From NCBI RefSeq assembly GCF_036002945.1, contig NZ_CP108529.1:1426001-1490000 (forward strand): a stretch of DNA of 64,000 nt, in the 5' to 3' direction. The notes below the pieces were generated by a model. The model was given only the letters and a program-made list of their open reading frames with translations. It was not told the origin of the DNA and did not search any database. Every line of letters starts with the position of its first letter. Positions within the stretch are counted from its first letter, which is position 1. Shown piece after piece: positions 49,962 through 58,716 of the stretch. The DNA comes from Streptomyces sp. NBC_01224 (GTDB lineage: Bacteria > Actinomycetota > Actinomycetes > Streptomycetales > Streptomycetaceae). A program made the position numbers and the translations under genes.

Positions 49962-50204
49962 GCCGTTTCGTTCGGATTCGATCGCAGGCCCGGTAAAGCC
50001 ATCAGGAATCCGGCCTCATGCCTGGCCAGGCTCCCGGCGGCCGGGACGTGGGCGGCGTCTGCCGCGCCGGCGCCACGTTCTGCCGCCCCGGTCGCCGGGT
50101 CCTGCCAAAGGCTCGAAGGCCACGTACGGCACGGCGGTCCAGCCGGGCTGGCAGTGCGCCTCGCCGTCCGGCTCTACTATGGCGTGGCAGCAGTATCCAG
50201 ACTG

Positions 50205-50237
50205 GAACCCCGGCCCGATTCCGGCGGGCCGGGGTTC
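50205..50237. terminator. Hairpin terminator downstream of the lectin/element region
   Basis: GAACCCCGGCCC / GGGCCGGGGTTC, a perfect 12-bp stem with a 9-base loop. The stretch 49962-50204 before it shows a few coding-like words (GTAVQPGWQCASPSGSTMAWQQ) without a usable start. Confidence 0.7.
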
Positions 50238-50319
50238 TATGTCAGGCGGGTGAATCGATCACCGGCCTTTGTAGTGTTACTCGGTTACCGGCCACCGTGA
50301 TGGTGTTCGATCACCGGTT

Positions 50320-50919
50320 TCAGTAGTCGCCGCCCTCGTCGCCGTAGCCGCCGCCGCCGTGGTGACGCTCGATCACCCGGAAGCTGCCCACGACTCCGTT
50401 GTGAACCTTCACGCCGCCCCGGACACGACCCGGGAAGACGCCGTCGCTGGAGCTCCAGGGACCGACGGTCGCCAGCGGGGCGCCGTTGTCGCAGGTCGCG
50501 CCACGGAAGACCTCGACGGTCCGGCGGCTGTCGTTGCGGATGTTGAGGGTCTTGGAACCGAGACCGCTGACCACCGTGATGCAGCCGCCCCCTTCGGCGG
50601 TGTAGGTGCGCTCGTTGATGTGGATCCGGCCCTCGAAGTGTTCCCGGTGGCCCTTGTTCTCGCGGCCACCACCCTTGTTCTCGTAGCCACCACCCCTGCC
50701 CTCGTTGCCCTCGTTGCCCTTGCCCTCGTTGCCGTTGCCGTTGCCGTTGCCGGACTCACCGCCGTTGAGGGCCGACACGGGGGCGGCGGCCTGCTGCTGG
50801 ACGACCGGGGCGGCTTGGGCGGGCTCCGTGGAGGCAGCCGAGGCGTACGTGATGCCGGTGGCGGCCAGGGCCGCGGCAGCCGCGAGAGCGGCGGTAACGA
50901 CAGTGGAACGCGTAACCAT
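50320..50919 (-). CDS. Secreted Gly/Asn/Glu-rich protein of unknown function
   Basis: 199 residues. A signal peptide (MVTRSTVVTAALAAAAALAATGITYASA) is followed by a low-complexity stretch (GNGNGNGNEGKGNEGNEGRGGGYENKGGG) at about residues 56-90. The C-terminal domain starts at about residue 95 with HFEGRIHINERTYTAEGGGCITVVSGLGSKTLNIRNDSRRTVEVFRGATC, and its two cysteines may pair. It ends with a Gly/His/Asp-rich tail. Function unknown. The C-terminal domain looks like a small beta-structured exported module. Confidence 0.78.
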   Translation of the reverse strand: MVTRSTVVTAALAAAAALAATGITYASAASTEPAQAAPVVQQQAAAPVSALNGGESGNGNGNGNEGKGNEGNEGRGGGYENKGGGRENKGHREHFEGRIHINERTYTAEGGGCITVVSGLGSKTLNIRNDSRRTVEVFRGATCDNGAPLATVGPWSSSDGVFPGRVRGGVKVHNGVVGSFRVIERHHGGGGYGDEGGDY

Positions 50920-51438
50920 GTCACTTCTCCTGTCTCAGAGAGGCCGACCGAGCAGCCGACCCGAGATTGAACGTACTTACGGTCCCCATAGCTGTCATAT
51001 CGGACGCGTTGGAAGGGGCGGGGCCGGAGCGCCAATCGGGGTACACAAGACACCCAAATGCCATTTCCAGATAATCTGACAAGCTTTCAATCATCCTTAT
51101 TTATGGGTGAATTGATGTGCCATTAGCCTGTCCGGGCGACTTGCTGATGCCCTCTCACCCCTGGCGGCGGCGTGTCTTTGTTGACACGGCCCGGGCAGGA
51201 GCCGTAGGCCATCACCCTGAGCACCCGTCATCCACAGTCCCACCCGCCCTGACCTGCGGTGACGCATCGACGGAGCGCGCCAAGGAGCGCCGCTCGGGTC
51301 GCCGGGTGCCCGGTGGCCGCGGGCGAGCGCTCATTCCCCGGCGACGTCGGCCGTATCCGGTGCGTCCGTCCGGAGCGCAGCGCCCGGCCGGCGGCGTACG
51401 CGAGCAGCGCGATGCCCCAGGCCAGGAGGCTCATCAAC
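50920..51438. other. Intergenic region with degraded sequence
   Basis: No supported gene. The minus frame at 51340-51437 (MSLLAWGIALLAYAAGRALRSG) looks like a membrane-protein scrap contiguous with the permease remnant that follows. Confidence 0.4.
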
Positions 51439-51555
51439 TGCCAGGAACATCACGATCGCGATGACCTTGATCAATGCGAACCAGTACTCGAACTCTCCGC
51501 AGGAGCGTATCGAGATGAGGTTGACGGCGGTCAGCAGCGCGAGCAACAGCAGCTG
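51439..51555 (-). pseudogene. Amino acid permease remnant (AAT/GabP type)
   Basis: QLLLLALLTAVNLISIRSCGEFEYWFALIKVIAIVMFLAV is the fourth-to-fifth helix region of APC-superfamily permeases. The same block occurs in the intact permease of this window ([32 protein letters not shown]). Nothing before or after belongs to such a protein, so only about 40 codons remain. Confidence 0.75.
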
Positions 51556-51642
51556 CGATATCGCACACAGCGGCACATCGGCCCGTGCTGCCCGTGTGGA
51601 TCGCAATGGGTGCCGGGGTACGGAGGCGGGCCGGCCGGGATG

Positions 51643-51780
51643 TCAGCTGTCCAGCCAGCGCCTGAGGTCCTCGGTGTGCTCGCCGAGCCGCGGCGGGCGC
51701 CGCTCGTAACGCGGCGGGGTACGGGGCAGCCCGATGGGGTTGGCCACCAGGCGCATGGGGGCGTCGGGGTCCGCGTCGGA
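51643..51780 (-). pseudogene. CaiB/BaiF CoA-transferase C-terminal remnant
   Basis: MRLVANPIGLPRTPPRYERRPPRLGEHTEDLRRWLDS followed by a stop matches the end of family III CoA-transferases (NPIKLS..P....PPRLGEHT). The N-terminal 85% is absent. Confidence 0.65.
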
Positions 51781-51868
51781 CGGTGTGTCCCGCGCGGACA
51801 GGCCCATGCGTTCGGCGAGGTCGGACGGGTCGGCGCGGACGGCCCCCGAGCTGACGGCCCATATCACG

Positions 51869-51985
51869 CGACGCCGCCACGACCGGGGCCTGCTGGTGCT
51901 GACCGCGGGAAGCTACGGCAACGTACTGCGGTTCCTGCCGCCGCTGTCCATCCCGGACACACTCCTCGACGACGCTTGGGGCTGC
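51869..51985 (+). pseudogene. GABA-aminotransferase-like C-terminal remnant
   Basis: HDRGLLVLTAGSYGNVLRFLPPLSIPDTLLDDA is the C-terminal block of class III (GabT-type) aminotransferases. The rest is missing. It lies on the strand opposite to the CoA-transferase and permease scraps, which suggests a former 4-aminobutyrate gene group. Confidence 0.7.
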
Positions 51986-52269
51986 TCGGTAAGGTGATCA
52001 CGCAGGAGTGCGGCACTGGTGTGTGAGAGTGGAGCCGCGGTGTCACTGGTGGCTGTTCATCACGGCCGGGATGTGCGGACCGCCCCGTCCGATTCGGCGT
52101 TCTCCCCCGGCCAGGCCGACAGTGCCGGCAGCAGCTCGGCCCGTACGTGGGCAGAGTCGAGATCGGCGTCCAGCAACGCGTGGATCCGGTCGACGCGGCT
52201 GTGCCGCGTATGCCGCGCTCGGCGAGATCGCTGCCCGCCGCGTCCGCTGTGTCCCGGGAAACTAGCAGG

Positions 52270-53232
52270 TCAGCACAGGTCACCCCGTCGGGCCAGGTGC
52301 ACCGTACGGACCGTGAGCAGGAAGACATCGGGGCGGCGGCGCAGCCCGGCCGGGTCCTCAGGGTCGAGCAACTGGTCCAGTACGGCGACGTCGTCGACCG
52401 CCAGGGACTCTTCGAACATCTCGCGCCGACGGGCGAATTCGGCGATGACATGGTCGCGGGCCGGCGCGGAGAGCGGCGCCGGAAGGTCGAGCAGGAAGCT
52501 GCGGGTGCCCTGCGGGTCCAGACCCACCGCGGTGAACAGGGCGCTCCAGTCCTCGGTCTCCCGCTTGGTGCCGGGCAGTGACGCCCGCATGTCCTCGAAC
52601 CAGTCCGCGATGATCACGTCGAGCCTGGCCTCCAGACCCGGCCGCCCCATGCCGATGTCACGCGGGAGCTGGCGGGGTGGCAGACCGCCCTCCACCAGGG
52701 CGACGGTCCCACCGGGGCGCAGCAGCGCGGCGAACCCGGCGAGGACTGCGCGCTGGTCACCCATGTGATGCAGGGTGTTGCCCACCCAGATCAGATCCGC
52801 CTCCCCCAGCTCGGCGAGGCCGTCGGGGATGTCGGCCTGCTGTGTACGGACCCGGTCACCGAGACCGAGCCGCTGCGCGCGGGCCCGGGTGCGTTCCAAA
52901 AGCGCCGGGGTGCCGTCGACGGCGACGACTTCCGCCTCGGGAAACACCTCGGCGAGCAGACAGGCGATCACGCCGGGTCCGCAGCCGATGTCGAGAATCC
53001 TGCGCACCTTCGCAGCCGTGGTCAGGCCGGCGATCCAACGGGCCGCCTCCTCGTACTGCGGGCGGCTGAGCTCGGCGTTCTGCTCCAGCAGCGGGCCCAT
53101 GACGTCCCAGTCGAATTCGGTCGTGCCGTGATGGTGTCCATGCGTGTTGTCGCGCTGATGATCGTGAGTGCTGTCGTGGTGATGACTGCTGGTGATGCCG
53201 TTCTGATGACCGTGGTCGGTGTGCTGGCTCAT
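52270..53232 (-). CDS. SAM-dependent methyltransferase with His-rich N-terminus
   Basis: 320 residues from ATG 53232. The first 35 residues are a His/Asp-rich tail (SQHTDHGHQN...HGHHHGT, over ten His) that probably binds Zn, Ni or Co. The class I methyltransferase core follows: motif I ILDIGCGPGVIACLLAEVFP, VVAVDGTPALLERTRARA, DLIWVGNTLHHMGD and LRPGGTVALVEGG. The substrate is unknown. It lies 20 bases after an AraC-type regulator gene in the same direction and may be its target or operon partner. Confidence 0.85.
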   Translation of the reverse strand: MSQHTDHGHQNGITSSHHHDSTHDHQRDNTHGHHHGTTEFDWDVMGPLLEQNAELSRPQYEEAARWIAGLTTAAKVRRILDIGCGPGVIACLLAEVFPEAEVVAVDGTPALLERTRARAQRLGLGDRVRTQQADIPDGLAELGEADLIWVGNTLHHMGDQRAVLAGFAALLRPGGTVALVEGGLPPRQLPRDIGMGRPGLEARLDVIIADWFEDMRASLPGTKRETEDWSALFTAVGLDPQGTRSFLLDLPAPLSAPARDHVIAEFARRREMFEESLAVDDVAVLDQLLDPEDPAGLRRRPDVFLLTVRTVHLARRGDLC

Positions 53233-53252
53233 GGAAACAGCCTCATCACACA

Positions 53253-54221
53253 TCAGCTCCCCGGCAAGTTTCTTTGCTGCTTCAGCAAGTCGCTGCTCCG
53301 GTATTCCTGGGGGCTGACGCCTCGGACGCGCTTGAAGGCAGTACTGAATGCGAAGGACTGGCTGTACCCGACCTTCCGTGCCACCGCCTCGACCGTGGCG
53401 TCCGTCTCCCGCAGCAGATCCGCGGCGACGGCGAGGCGCCGGCCTGTCAGATAAGCCATCGGGGGCTCCCCCACCAACTCCGTGAAGCGTCGGGCGAGCC
53501 CGGCCCGGGAGACCCCGATCCGGGCGGCCAGAGCGGCGACCGTCCAGGGGTGGGCGGGGTCTCTTTGCAGCAGCCGCAGGGCCTGCCCGACGACAGGGTC
53601 GCCCATGGCCCGGTACCAGGCCGGGGCCTCGGCTCCGGGCCGGGCGAACCAGGTCCGCAGCGCGGCGATCAGCAGCAGATCGAGAAGCCGGTCCAGGACC
53701 ACGCTCTGGCCGGGCTCGTCCTTGGAGATCTCCTCGTCGAGCAGCGTCAGCAGGGGGCCGACCCGCCCGCCGGAGGGCAGGCGGAGCAGCGGGGGCAGGG
53801 CGTCGAGCAACCGCCTGCTGATCTCGCCGTCCAGCAGATAGGTGCCGATGAGCATGGCCGCCGAGCCATCGGGGGCGTTGCCCCAGGTGCGCACCCCCAA
53901 CTGCATGGACTCGGAGAGCGGCTCACCGTGCAGGGTGGTGCAGATGCCGCCGGGTCCGATCACGGCGTGCGGCGCGGTGCCGGTGGTGTCGGCGACGGTG
54001 TACGGATCCGGGCCGCGCGCGATGGCGATGTCACCGGGCCGCAGCAGCACGGGGTCGCCGCCCGCGGCCGGGACGATCCGGGCTTCTCCGTCGGTCATCG
54101 ACATCAGGCAGAGCGGCGCCCGGTCCTCGATCCGCACGGACCACGGCGGCTCCATCACCATCCGCAGCAGGAAGGCGCCCCTGGCCCTCGGTCCGTCCAG
54201 GAGTCCGGCGAGTGCATCCAT
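53253..54221 (-). CDS. AraC-family regulator with N-terminal cupin domain
   Basis: 322 residues from ATG 54221. The N-terminal AraC_binding/cupin_6 domain (APLCLMSMTDGEARIVPAAGGDPVLLRPGDIAIARG) is followed by two HTH motifs: WTVAALAARIGVSRAGLARRFTELVGEPPMAYLTGRRL and ATVEAVARKVGYSQSFAFSTAFKRVRGVSPQEYR. It lies divergent from an NmrA-like oxidoreductase gene with an 81-bp gap, a very common actinobacterial pair. It is the likely regulator of that gene. Confidence 0.9.
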   Translation of the reverse strand: MDALAGLLDGPRARGAFLLRMVMEPPWSVRIEDRAPLCLMSMTDGEARIVPAAGGDPVLLRPGDIAIARGPDPYTVADTTGTAPHAVIGPGGICTTLHGEPLSESMQLGVRTWGNAPDGSAAMLIGTYLLDGEISRRLLDALPPLLRLPSGGRVGPLLTLLDEEISKDEPGQSVVLDRLLDLLLIAALRTWFARPGAEAPAWYRAMGDPVVGQALRLLQRDPAHPWTVAALAARIGVSRAGLARRFTELVGEPPMAYLTGRRLAVAADLLRETDATVEAVARKVGYSQSFAFSTAFKRVRGVSPQEYRSSDLLKQQRNLPGS

Positions 54222-54302
54222 GACCGCCAGCGTAGACGTACGCGTATGGAGCTGAGCGGTTCGAGGATGTCGTGGACGGCACCACCGGGCGAGCCTTGAG
54301 CC

Positions 54303-55154
54303 ATGACACAGAACACCGAGAACGTGCAGCGGGAAACGGTACTGGTGACGAGCGGCACGGGGAAGACGGGCCGCCGGGTCGTGGAGCGGCTGGCCGCTCG
54401 CGGAGTGGTGGTGCGGGCCGGATCGCGCAGTGCCGAGGTCCGTTTCGACTGGGCGGACGAGTCGGGCTGGGCACCGGCTCTGCGGGGTGCGGACGCAGCG
54501 TATGTGACGTACTACCCGGATCTGGCGGCGCCCGGTGCGCCGGAGGCGATGGCAGCCTTCGGGCGGATCGCGACGGAGCACGGGGTGCGGCGGCTGGTGC
54601 TGCTGTCCGGGCGGGGTGAGCCGCAGGCGGTCGCGGCGGAGGAGAGCCTGCGCAGGTCGGCTGCGGGGGCGGAGCTCACCGTCGTACGGTCGGCGTTCTT
54701 CGCGCAGAACTTCAGCGAGGGCGCCATGCTGGACGGGGTACTCGGCGGCGAGGTGGTGTTCCCGGCGGGTGGGACCGCGGAGCCGTTCGTGGACATCGAC
54801 GATCTCGCGGATGTGGTGGTGGCCGCGCTCACCGAGGACGGTCATGCGGGTGCGGTGCATGAGCTGACCGGGCCGCGGCTGCTGACGTTCGACGAGGTGG
54901 TGTCGGAGATCGCGTCTGCCACGGGGCGTGCGGTGCGGTATCTGCCGGTGTCCGGAGCGAAGTACGCGCAGATGCTGGAGGGGTACGGAGTGCCGGGGCC
55001 CGAAGCCGGTTTCCTGGCGGGCCTGTTCACGATGCTGCTCGACGGGCACAACGCGACGGTGACCGAGGGCGTGAAGCAGGTCCTGGGGCGCGATCCGAAG
55101 GACTTCGGGGCGTTCACCCGCGCGGCGGCACAGTCGGGTGCGTGGAAGGGCTAG
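54303..55154 (+). CDS. NmrA/SDR-type NAD(P)-binding oxidoreductase
   Basis: 283 residues. The N-terminal Rossmann motif VLVTSGTGKTGRRVVERLAARG marks the NmrA-like or quinone-oxidoreductase-2 (YtfG-type) branch of atypical SDRs. VRRLVLLSGRGEP, VVRSAFFAQNFSEGAMLDGVLGG and FVDIDDLADVVVAALTEDGHAG are family blocks. It probably reduces a quinone or binds NAD(P) as a redox sensor. Under the divergent AraC gene. Confidence 0.88.
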   Translation: MTQNTENVQRETVLVTSGTGKTGRRVVERLAARGVVVRAGSRSAEVRFDWADESGWAPALRGADAAYVTYYPDLAAPGAPEAMAAFGRIATEHGVRRLVLLSGRGEPQAVAAEESLRRSAAGAELTVVRSAFFAQNFSEGAMLDGVLGGEVVFPAGGTAEPFVDIDDLADVVVAALTEDGHAGAVHELTGPRLLTFDEVVSEIASATGRAVRYLPVSGAKYAQMLEGYGVPGPEAGFLAGLFTMLLDGHNATVTEGVKQVLGRDPKDFGAFTRAAAQSGAWKG

Positions 55155-55162
55155 GGCCTCTC

Positions 55163-55906
55163 TCAATCTCTCAGGCGCAGCGCCAGCAGCCGGTACCGCG
55201 GATCCGCTCGCGGCCTGTCGGGCTCGGGCAGCGACGTCAGTGCGGTCGCAAGCCGCTCGGCCGCCGTCCCCGGCAGGTTCAGGCGTGAGGCGAAATAGCC
55301 CTCGCGCACCTTCTGTGCCGCGCTCAGCGGGCTCTGGCCCTGGCCATGGCCCGGGAAGTGGGCCTCCCCCACCACATCGAGGCCGGCCTCCGAGCCGTAC
55401 CCGACGATCAGATCCGCGGAATCGGACGGATCGGCTTCGAGGTAGGGGGCGAATGCCTCGTCGATGTCGCTGCCCACGTCGTGGGCCGCGTCCTTGTCGA
55501 CGGTGGTGACGAACACACCGCCCGGCCGCAGCACCCGCGCCGCCTCGGACACCACCGCCCGCACATCCCCCTCCCCACGCAGCAGGTGCAGCAGCCAGAT
55601 GGCGCCGACCGCATCCACCGCCGTGTCCGGCAGCGGCAGCCGACGCGCGTCGGCGAGCACCACCGCGCCGATCCGCTTCCGAGCAACCTGCGCCATGCCG
55701 TACGAGGCATCGGTACCGAACACGCCGAGTCCGGGGCGGGCAAGGGCTATTCGCTCGGTGACCAGTCCCGTACCGCAGCCGATGTCCAGAAGGGTGCGGG
55801 CAGGTGACGGGATCAGTCCGAGCACTGCGGCGGCTGCGGCCTCGGCCCTGGGCACGCCGCCGCGAGTGGCGTCGTAGTGGGCTGCCGCGGTGTCGTAGTT
55901 CAGCAC
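55163..55906 (-). CDS. SAM-dependent methyltransferase (UbiE/Coq5 type)
   Basis: 247 residues from GTG 55906 (VLNYDTAAAHYDATRGG). Motif I is TLLDIGCGTGLVTERIALA, then GVFGTDASYGMAQVARKR, LPLPDTAVDAVGAIWLLHLLRGEGD and EAARVLRPGGVFVTTVD. It resembles small-metabolite methyltransferases. It is convergent with the oxidoreductase gene and ends 9 bases from it. The substrate is unknown. Confidence 0.87.
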   Translation of the reverse strand: MLNYDTAAAHYDATRGGVPRAEAAAAAVLGLIPSPARTLLDIGCGTGLVTERIALARPGLGVFGTDASYGMAQVARKRIGAVVLADARRLPLPDTAVDAVGAIWLLHLLRGEGDVRAVVSEAARVLRPGGVFVTTVDKDAAHDVGSDIDEAFAPYLEADPSDSADLIVGYGSEAGLDVVGEAHFPGHGQGQSPLSAAQKVREGYFASRLNLPGTAAERLATALTSLPEPDRPRADPRYRLLALRLRD

Positions 55907-55985
55907 CTGGCCGACTCTAGAACACACCCGACCGAATGGACACCGGCATATTGCCGGTGGGCCGCCGGGCCCATAACTTGCGCTC

Positions 55986-56473
55986 ATGGAGCGGAGTTGC
56001 GCCATCTGCGTACCGTGCGTGCCATCGCCGACACCGGGAGCCTGACCAAGGCGGCCGCCGCCCTCGGGCTCGCCCAGCCTGCGCCGAGCGCGCAATTGCG
56101 ACGGATCGAGAAGGCTCTCGGCGGCCCGCCCTTCGATCGGGACCACACCGGTGCCCGGCCCGCGCTCCTCGGTGAGCTGGTGCTCGAACGGGCCCGGGTG
56201 GTGCTGCCCGCCGTGAGCGGACTCCAGGAGGAGGCGGTGCGGTTCGCCAACGCCTGGGGGACGATGGAGCGCTTCCGGCTGGGCGGCACGCACGGTCCGC
56301 TGCTGGGCGGTCTCGTCGACCGCCTGGTCACCGCCCACCCGGCCGCTCCCGTGTCGACGTACACCTCCTGGTCGGTCGTCGAGCTCGCCTACCAACTGGT
56401 CGACAGAAGAGTCGACTTCGCGCTCATCGGGGCCCGCGGGGAGAGCCATCCACGGTTCGGTGCTGCGATGTGA
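55986..56473 (+). pseudogene. Truncated LysR-family regulator
   Basis: The ATG at 55986 is out of frame with the LysR reading ELRHLRTVRAIADTGSLTKAAAALGLAQPAPSAQLRRIEKAL. Five extra bases (CGGAG) after ATGGAG would explain the shift. The frame runs on through the start of the effector domain (VVLPAVSGLQEEAVRFANAWG) but stops at 56473, after about 160 residues, at the edge of a 26-bp direct repeat. Half of the effector domain is missing. It is probably inactive. Confidence 0.72.
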
Positions 56474-56526
56474 CATGTCATCACGCATCTTCCTTCAGCT
56501 CTGCGATGTGACATGTCATCACGCAT
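56463..56526. repeat. 26-bp tandem direct repeat with palindromic core
   Basis: Two identical copies, at 56463-56488 and 56501-56526, spaced 38 bp start to start. Each begins CTGCGATG and ends CATCACGCAT and contains the palindrome TGACATGTCA. They lie where the LysR remnant is cut off. They may mark a recombination junction or be operators. Confidence 0.65.
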
Positions 56527-56612
56527 GGACGGCGTGCGCCGCAGCGCGGCCGCACGTCGTCCGCCCGCGCCGGCCCCCGGCCCGGTGTTCAGCGGCGTGC
56601 CCGCCCATTCGG

Positions 56613-56918
56613 CTACCTCACGCCGTGCCCGGCGGCGATCGCCACCACCCGCGCGGCCAGGTTCAGATCGTTCTCGGTGACCACACCACCCGCGTCATGG
56701 GTGTTCACGGACAGGGTGACGGTGTTGTAACCGAGGGTCAGATCGGAATGGTGGTTCAGTTCGTCCTGGATCTGGGCAACATGCACGGTCAGCCCGACGG
56801 CGGCAAAGTGCGTGCGGAGCCGGTAGGTGCAAGTGATCCGGTCCCCCTCCAGCGACCAGCCGGGCAGGTCACCCAGACGGTCCTCGATCTCCTTCTGCGA
56901 CAATGGTGCGGCGGGCAT
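56613..56918 (-). CDS. Pterin-4a-carbinolamine dehydratase
   Basis: 101 residues, normal family length. LSQKEIEDRLGDLPGWSLEGDRITCTYRL and the active-site block VHVAQIQDELNHHSDLTLGYNTVTLSVNTHDAGGVVTENDLNLA (catalytic His pair and Asp) match the PhhB/DCoH family. It recycles 4a-hydroxytetrahydropterin. No aromatic amino acid hydroxylase is nearby. It is divergent from the XRE/MmyB gene. Confidence 0.9.
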   Translation of the reverse strand: MPAAPLSQKEIEDRLGDLPGWSLEGDRITCTYRLRTHFAAVGLTVHVAQIQDELNHHSDLTLGYNTVTLSVNTHDAGGVVTENDLNLAARVVAIAAGHGVR

Positions 56919-56981
56919 GCTGCGACTCCCTCACGAGCGATCGGTGCCGGTCGGCGGTCCCGGTGACGTTACGGTCTGGGT

Positions 56982-57845
56982 ATGACAACTGTCGCGCTTG
57001 ACACGGGGGTAGGGCCGCTGCTGCGCAGCTGGCGGGAGCAGCGTCGCATCAGCCAGCTGGAGCTGGCGCTCCGCGCGGATTCCTCGGCCCGGCACATTTC
57101 CTTCATCGAGACGGGCCGTTCCCGCCCCAGCGAGGACATGATCCTGCGGCTGGCCGAGCATCTCGACATCCCGGTCAGGGAACGCAACGCCCTGCTGGTG
57201 GTGGCCGGTTACGCGCCCCGCTACGCACAGACCGCGCTTGACGACCCCGCGCTGGGCGCGCTGCGCGAAGGGATGGAGCGACTGCTCCAGGGGTACGACC
57301 CCTACCCAGCGCTCGTCGTCGACGGTATGTACAACGTGGTGGCGGCCAATCGGGGTATCGCAATGCTGCTGGAGGGAGTGGCCGGGCATCTGCTGGCCCC
57401 GCCGCTGAACGCCATGCGGCTCACTCTCCACCCGGAGGGCCTGGCCCCACGCATCCGCAATCTTCGGGAGTGGCGTGCCGATCTGCTGGCGCAGATGGAG
57501 CGTCAGATCGCCCTGGCCCGGTCGGCGGAGCTGCGTGAGCTGTACGAGGAGGTCGCGGGCTATCCCGCACCGGTAGGTAGTGACAGGGCCGAGGGGGCCG
57601 GAACCGTGGGAAGCAGTGGGGGCGCCGGGAGCCTTGTCGGGGAGAACGCGGGAGCCGGCCCCGCGTCGTCCCTGCCGTTCGCACTGCCCCTGCACATCGA
57701 GCACGGCGGGCAGGTGCTCTCGTTCGTCTCCTCCATCGCGACGTTCAATACCCCGATGGATGTGACGGTGGCCGAGCTGGCCATCGAGACGTTCCTGCCC
57801 GCCGACCGGGCGACCGCCGACCATCTGCGGTCTCTCACTTCCTGA
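56982..57845 (+). CDS. XRE-family regulator with MmyB-type ligand domain
   Basis: 287 residues. The HTH reads LLRSWREQRRISQLELALRADSSARHISFIETGRSRPSEDMILRLAEHL. The MmyB-like PAS-type domain has GYDPYPALVVDGMYNVVAANRGIAMLLEG and a C-terminal hydrophobic half. Residues about 200-230 are a Gly/Ala/Ser-rich linker. Members often sit divergent from the enzyme gene they control. The nearest divergent gene is the pterin dehydratase. Its stop overlaps the convergent YoaK gene by 11 bases. Confidence 0.9.
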   Translation: MTTVALDTGVGPLLRSWREQRRISQLELALRADSSARHISFIETGRSRPSEDMILRLAEHLDIPVRERNALLVVAGYAPRYAQTALDDPALGALREGMERLLQGYDPYPALVVDGMYNVVAANRGIAMLLEGVAGHLLAPPLNAMRLTLHPEGLAPRIRNLREWRADLLAQMERQIALARSAELRELYEEVAGYPAPVGSDRAEGAGTVGSSGGAGSLVGENAGAGPASSLPFALPLHIEHGGQVLSFVSSIATFNTPMDVTVAELAIETFLPADRATADHLRSLTS

Positions 57846-58578
57846 CGATCGGGCGGACCCAGGGGGCATCGGCCCGCGCCACGACGATCGCGGCCGTGGT
57901 CACGACCGCCAGGACCGCCACGGCGAGCAGCAGGGGAAGTCTCGGGTGCCCGTGCAGTACGGCCACGGCTCCGACGAACGCTCCGGTCATCATGGCGGCG
58001 GCCGAGAGCACCCGCCGTCCGGCCTTGCTGCCGCCTCCGCCGGCGAAGCGGCTGTCGGAGAGGATGCCTGTGATGGTCAGGGTCAGCACGGTGGTGGTGA
58101 GGTCGGGGACCGCCAGCGCCCGGGAGACGGCGTTCTGCGCACCGAGGCCGAGTCCGAGCAGTGCGATGAGGGCGAAGCGGACCCCACCCACGAACGGATG
58201 GCCGGAGGCCAGAGTGACGATCAGCGCGGCCAGGACACAGGCGGTCTCGACGAGGAGCGCGTACAACAGCATCCGGCCGCGATGCGTCAGGGCACGGTGG
58301 ACGATCAGGCCGCCGAGCAGTGCCCCCACCGCGAACGCGGCGAGCGCGACGAGCGAGGCGGCGAAGGAGAATCCGGGGGCTCCGGCGATCGCGAAGCCGG
58401 AGAAGACCACATTGCCGGTCATGTTCGCGACGAAGACCCGGCCGAGTTCCAGGTAACTGACGGCGTCGACCAGCCCGGTGACGACGGTCAGGGCGAGCAT
58501 CATGGGCGGCAGCGGTCCATGCCGGTCGTTCATGTCCGGTACGACGGTGGACCATGCCTCACGCAGCACGACGGACAC
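57835..58578 (-). CDS. YoaK/DUF1275-family membrane protein
   Basis: 247 residues, about six membrane helices. MMLALTVVTGLVDAVSYLELGRVFVANMTGNVVFSGFA is the DUF1275 signature, and LALIALLGLGLGAQNAVSRALAVPDLTTTVLTLTITGI the second. I chose the GTG at 58578, 7 bases after GGAG. Function not known; members are thought to be small permeases. Confidence 0.82.
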   Translation of the reverse strand: MSVVLREAWSTVVPDMNDRHGPLPPMMLALTVVTGLVDAVSYLELGRVFVANMTGNVVFSGFAIAGAPGFSFAASLVALAAFAVGALLGGLIVHRALTHRGRMLLYALLVETACVLAALIVTLASGHPFVGGVRFALIALLGLGLGAQNAVSRALAVPDLTTTVLTLTITGILSDSRFAGGGGSKAGRRVLSAAAMMTGAFVGAVAVLHGHPRLPLLLAVAVLAVVTTAAIVVARADAPWVRPIVRK

Positions 58579-58716
58579 GGACACGCTCCGATCACGGGGT
58601 GGGTGGTCGGAATTGTGCCGCCCCGGGCGTACGGAACACCACGACCGACGCACATCGCCCCCGCCCCGAAGGAGGCTCGGTTCCCCGGGGCGGGGGCGAT
58701 GTGCGTTCCGGAGCCG

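Noticed and set aside
56463..56526. CRISPR array
   Set aside because: There are only two repeats with a 12-base spacer and no cas genes; a CRISPR needs several repeats and longer spacers.
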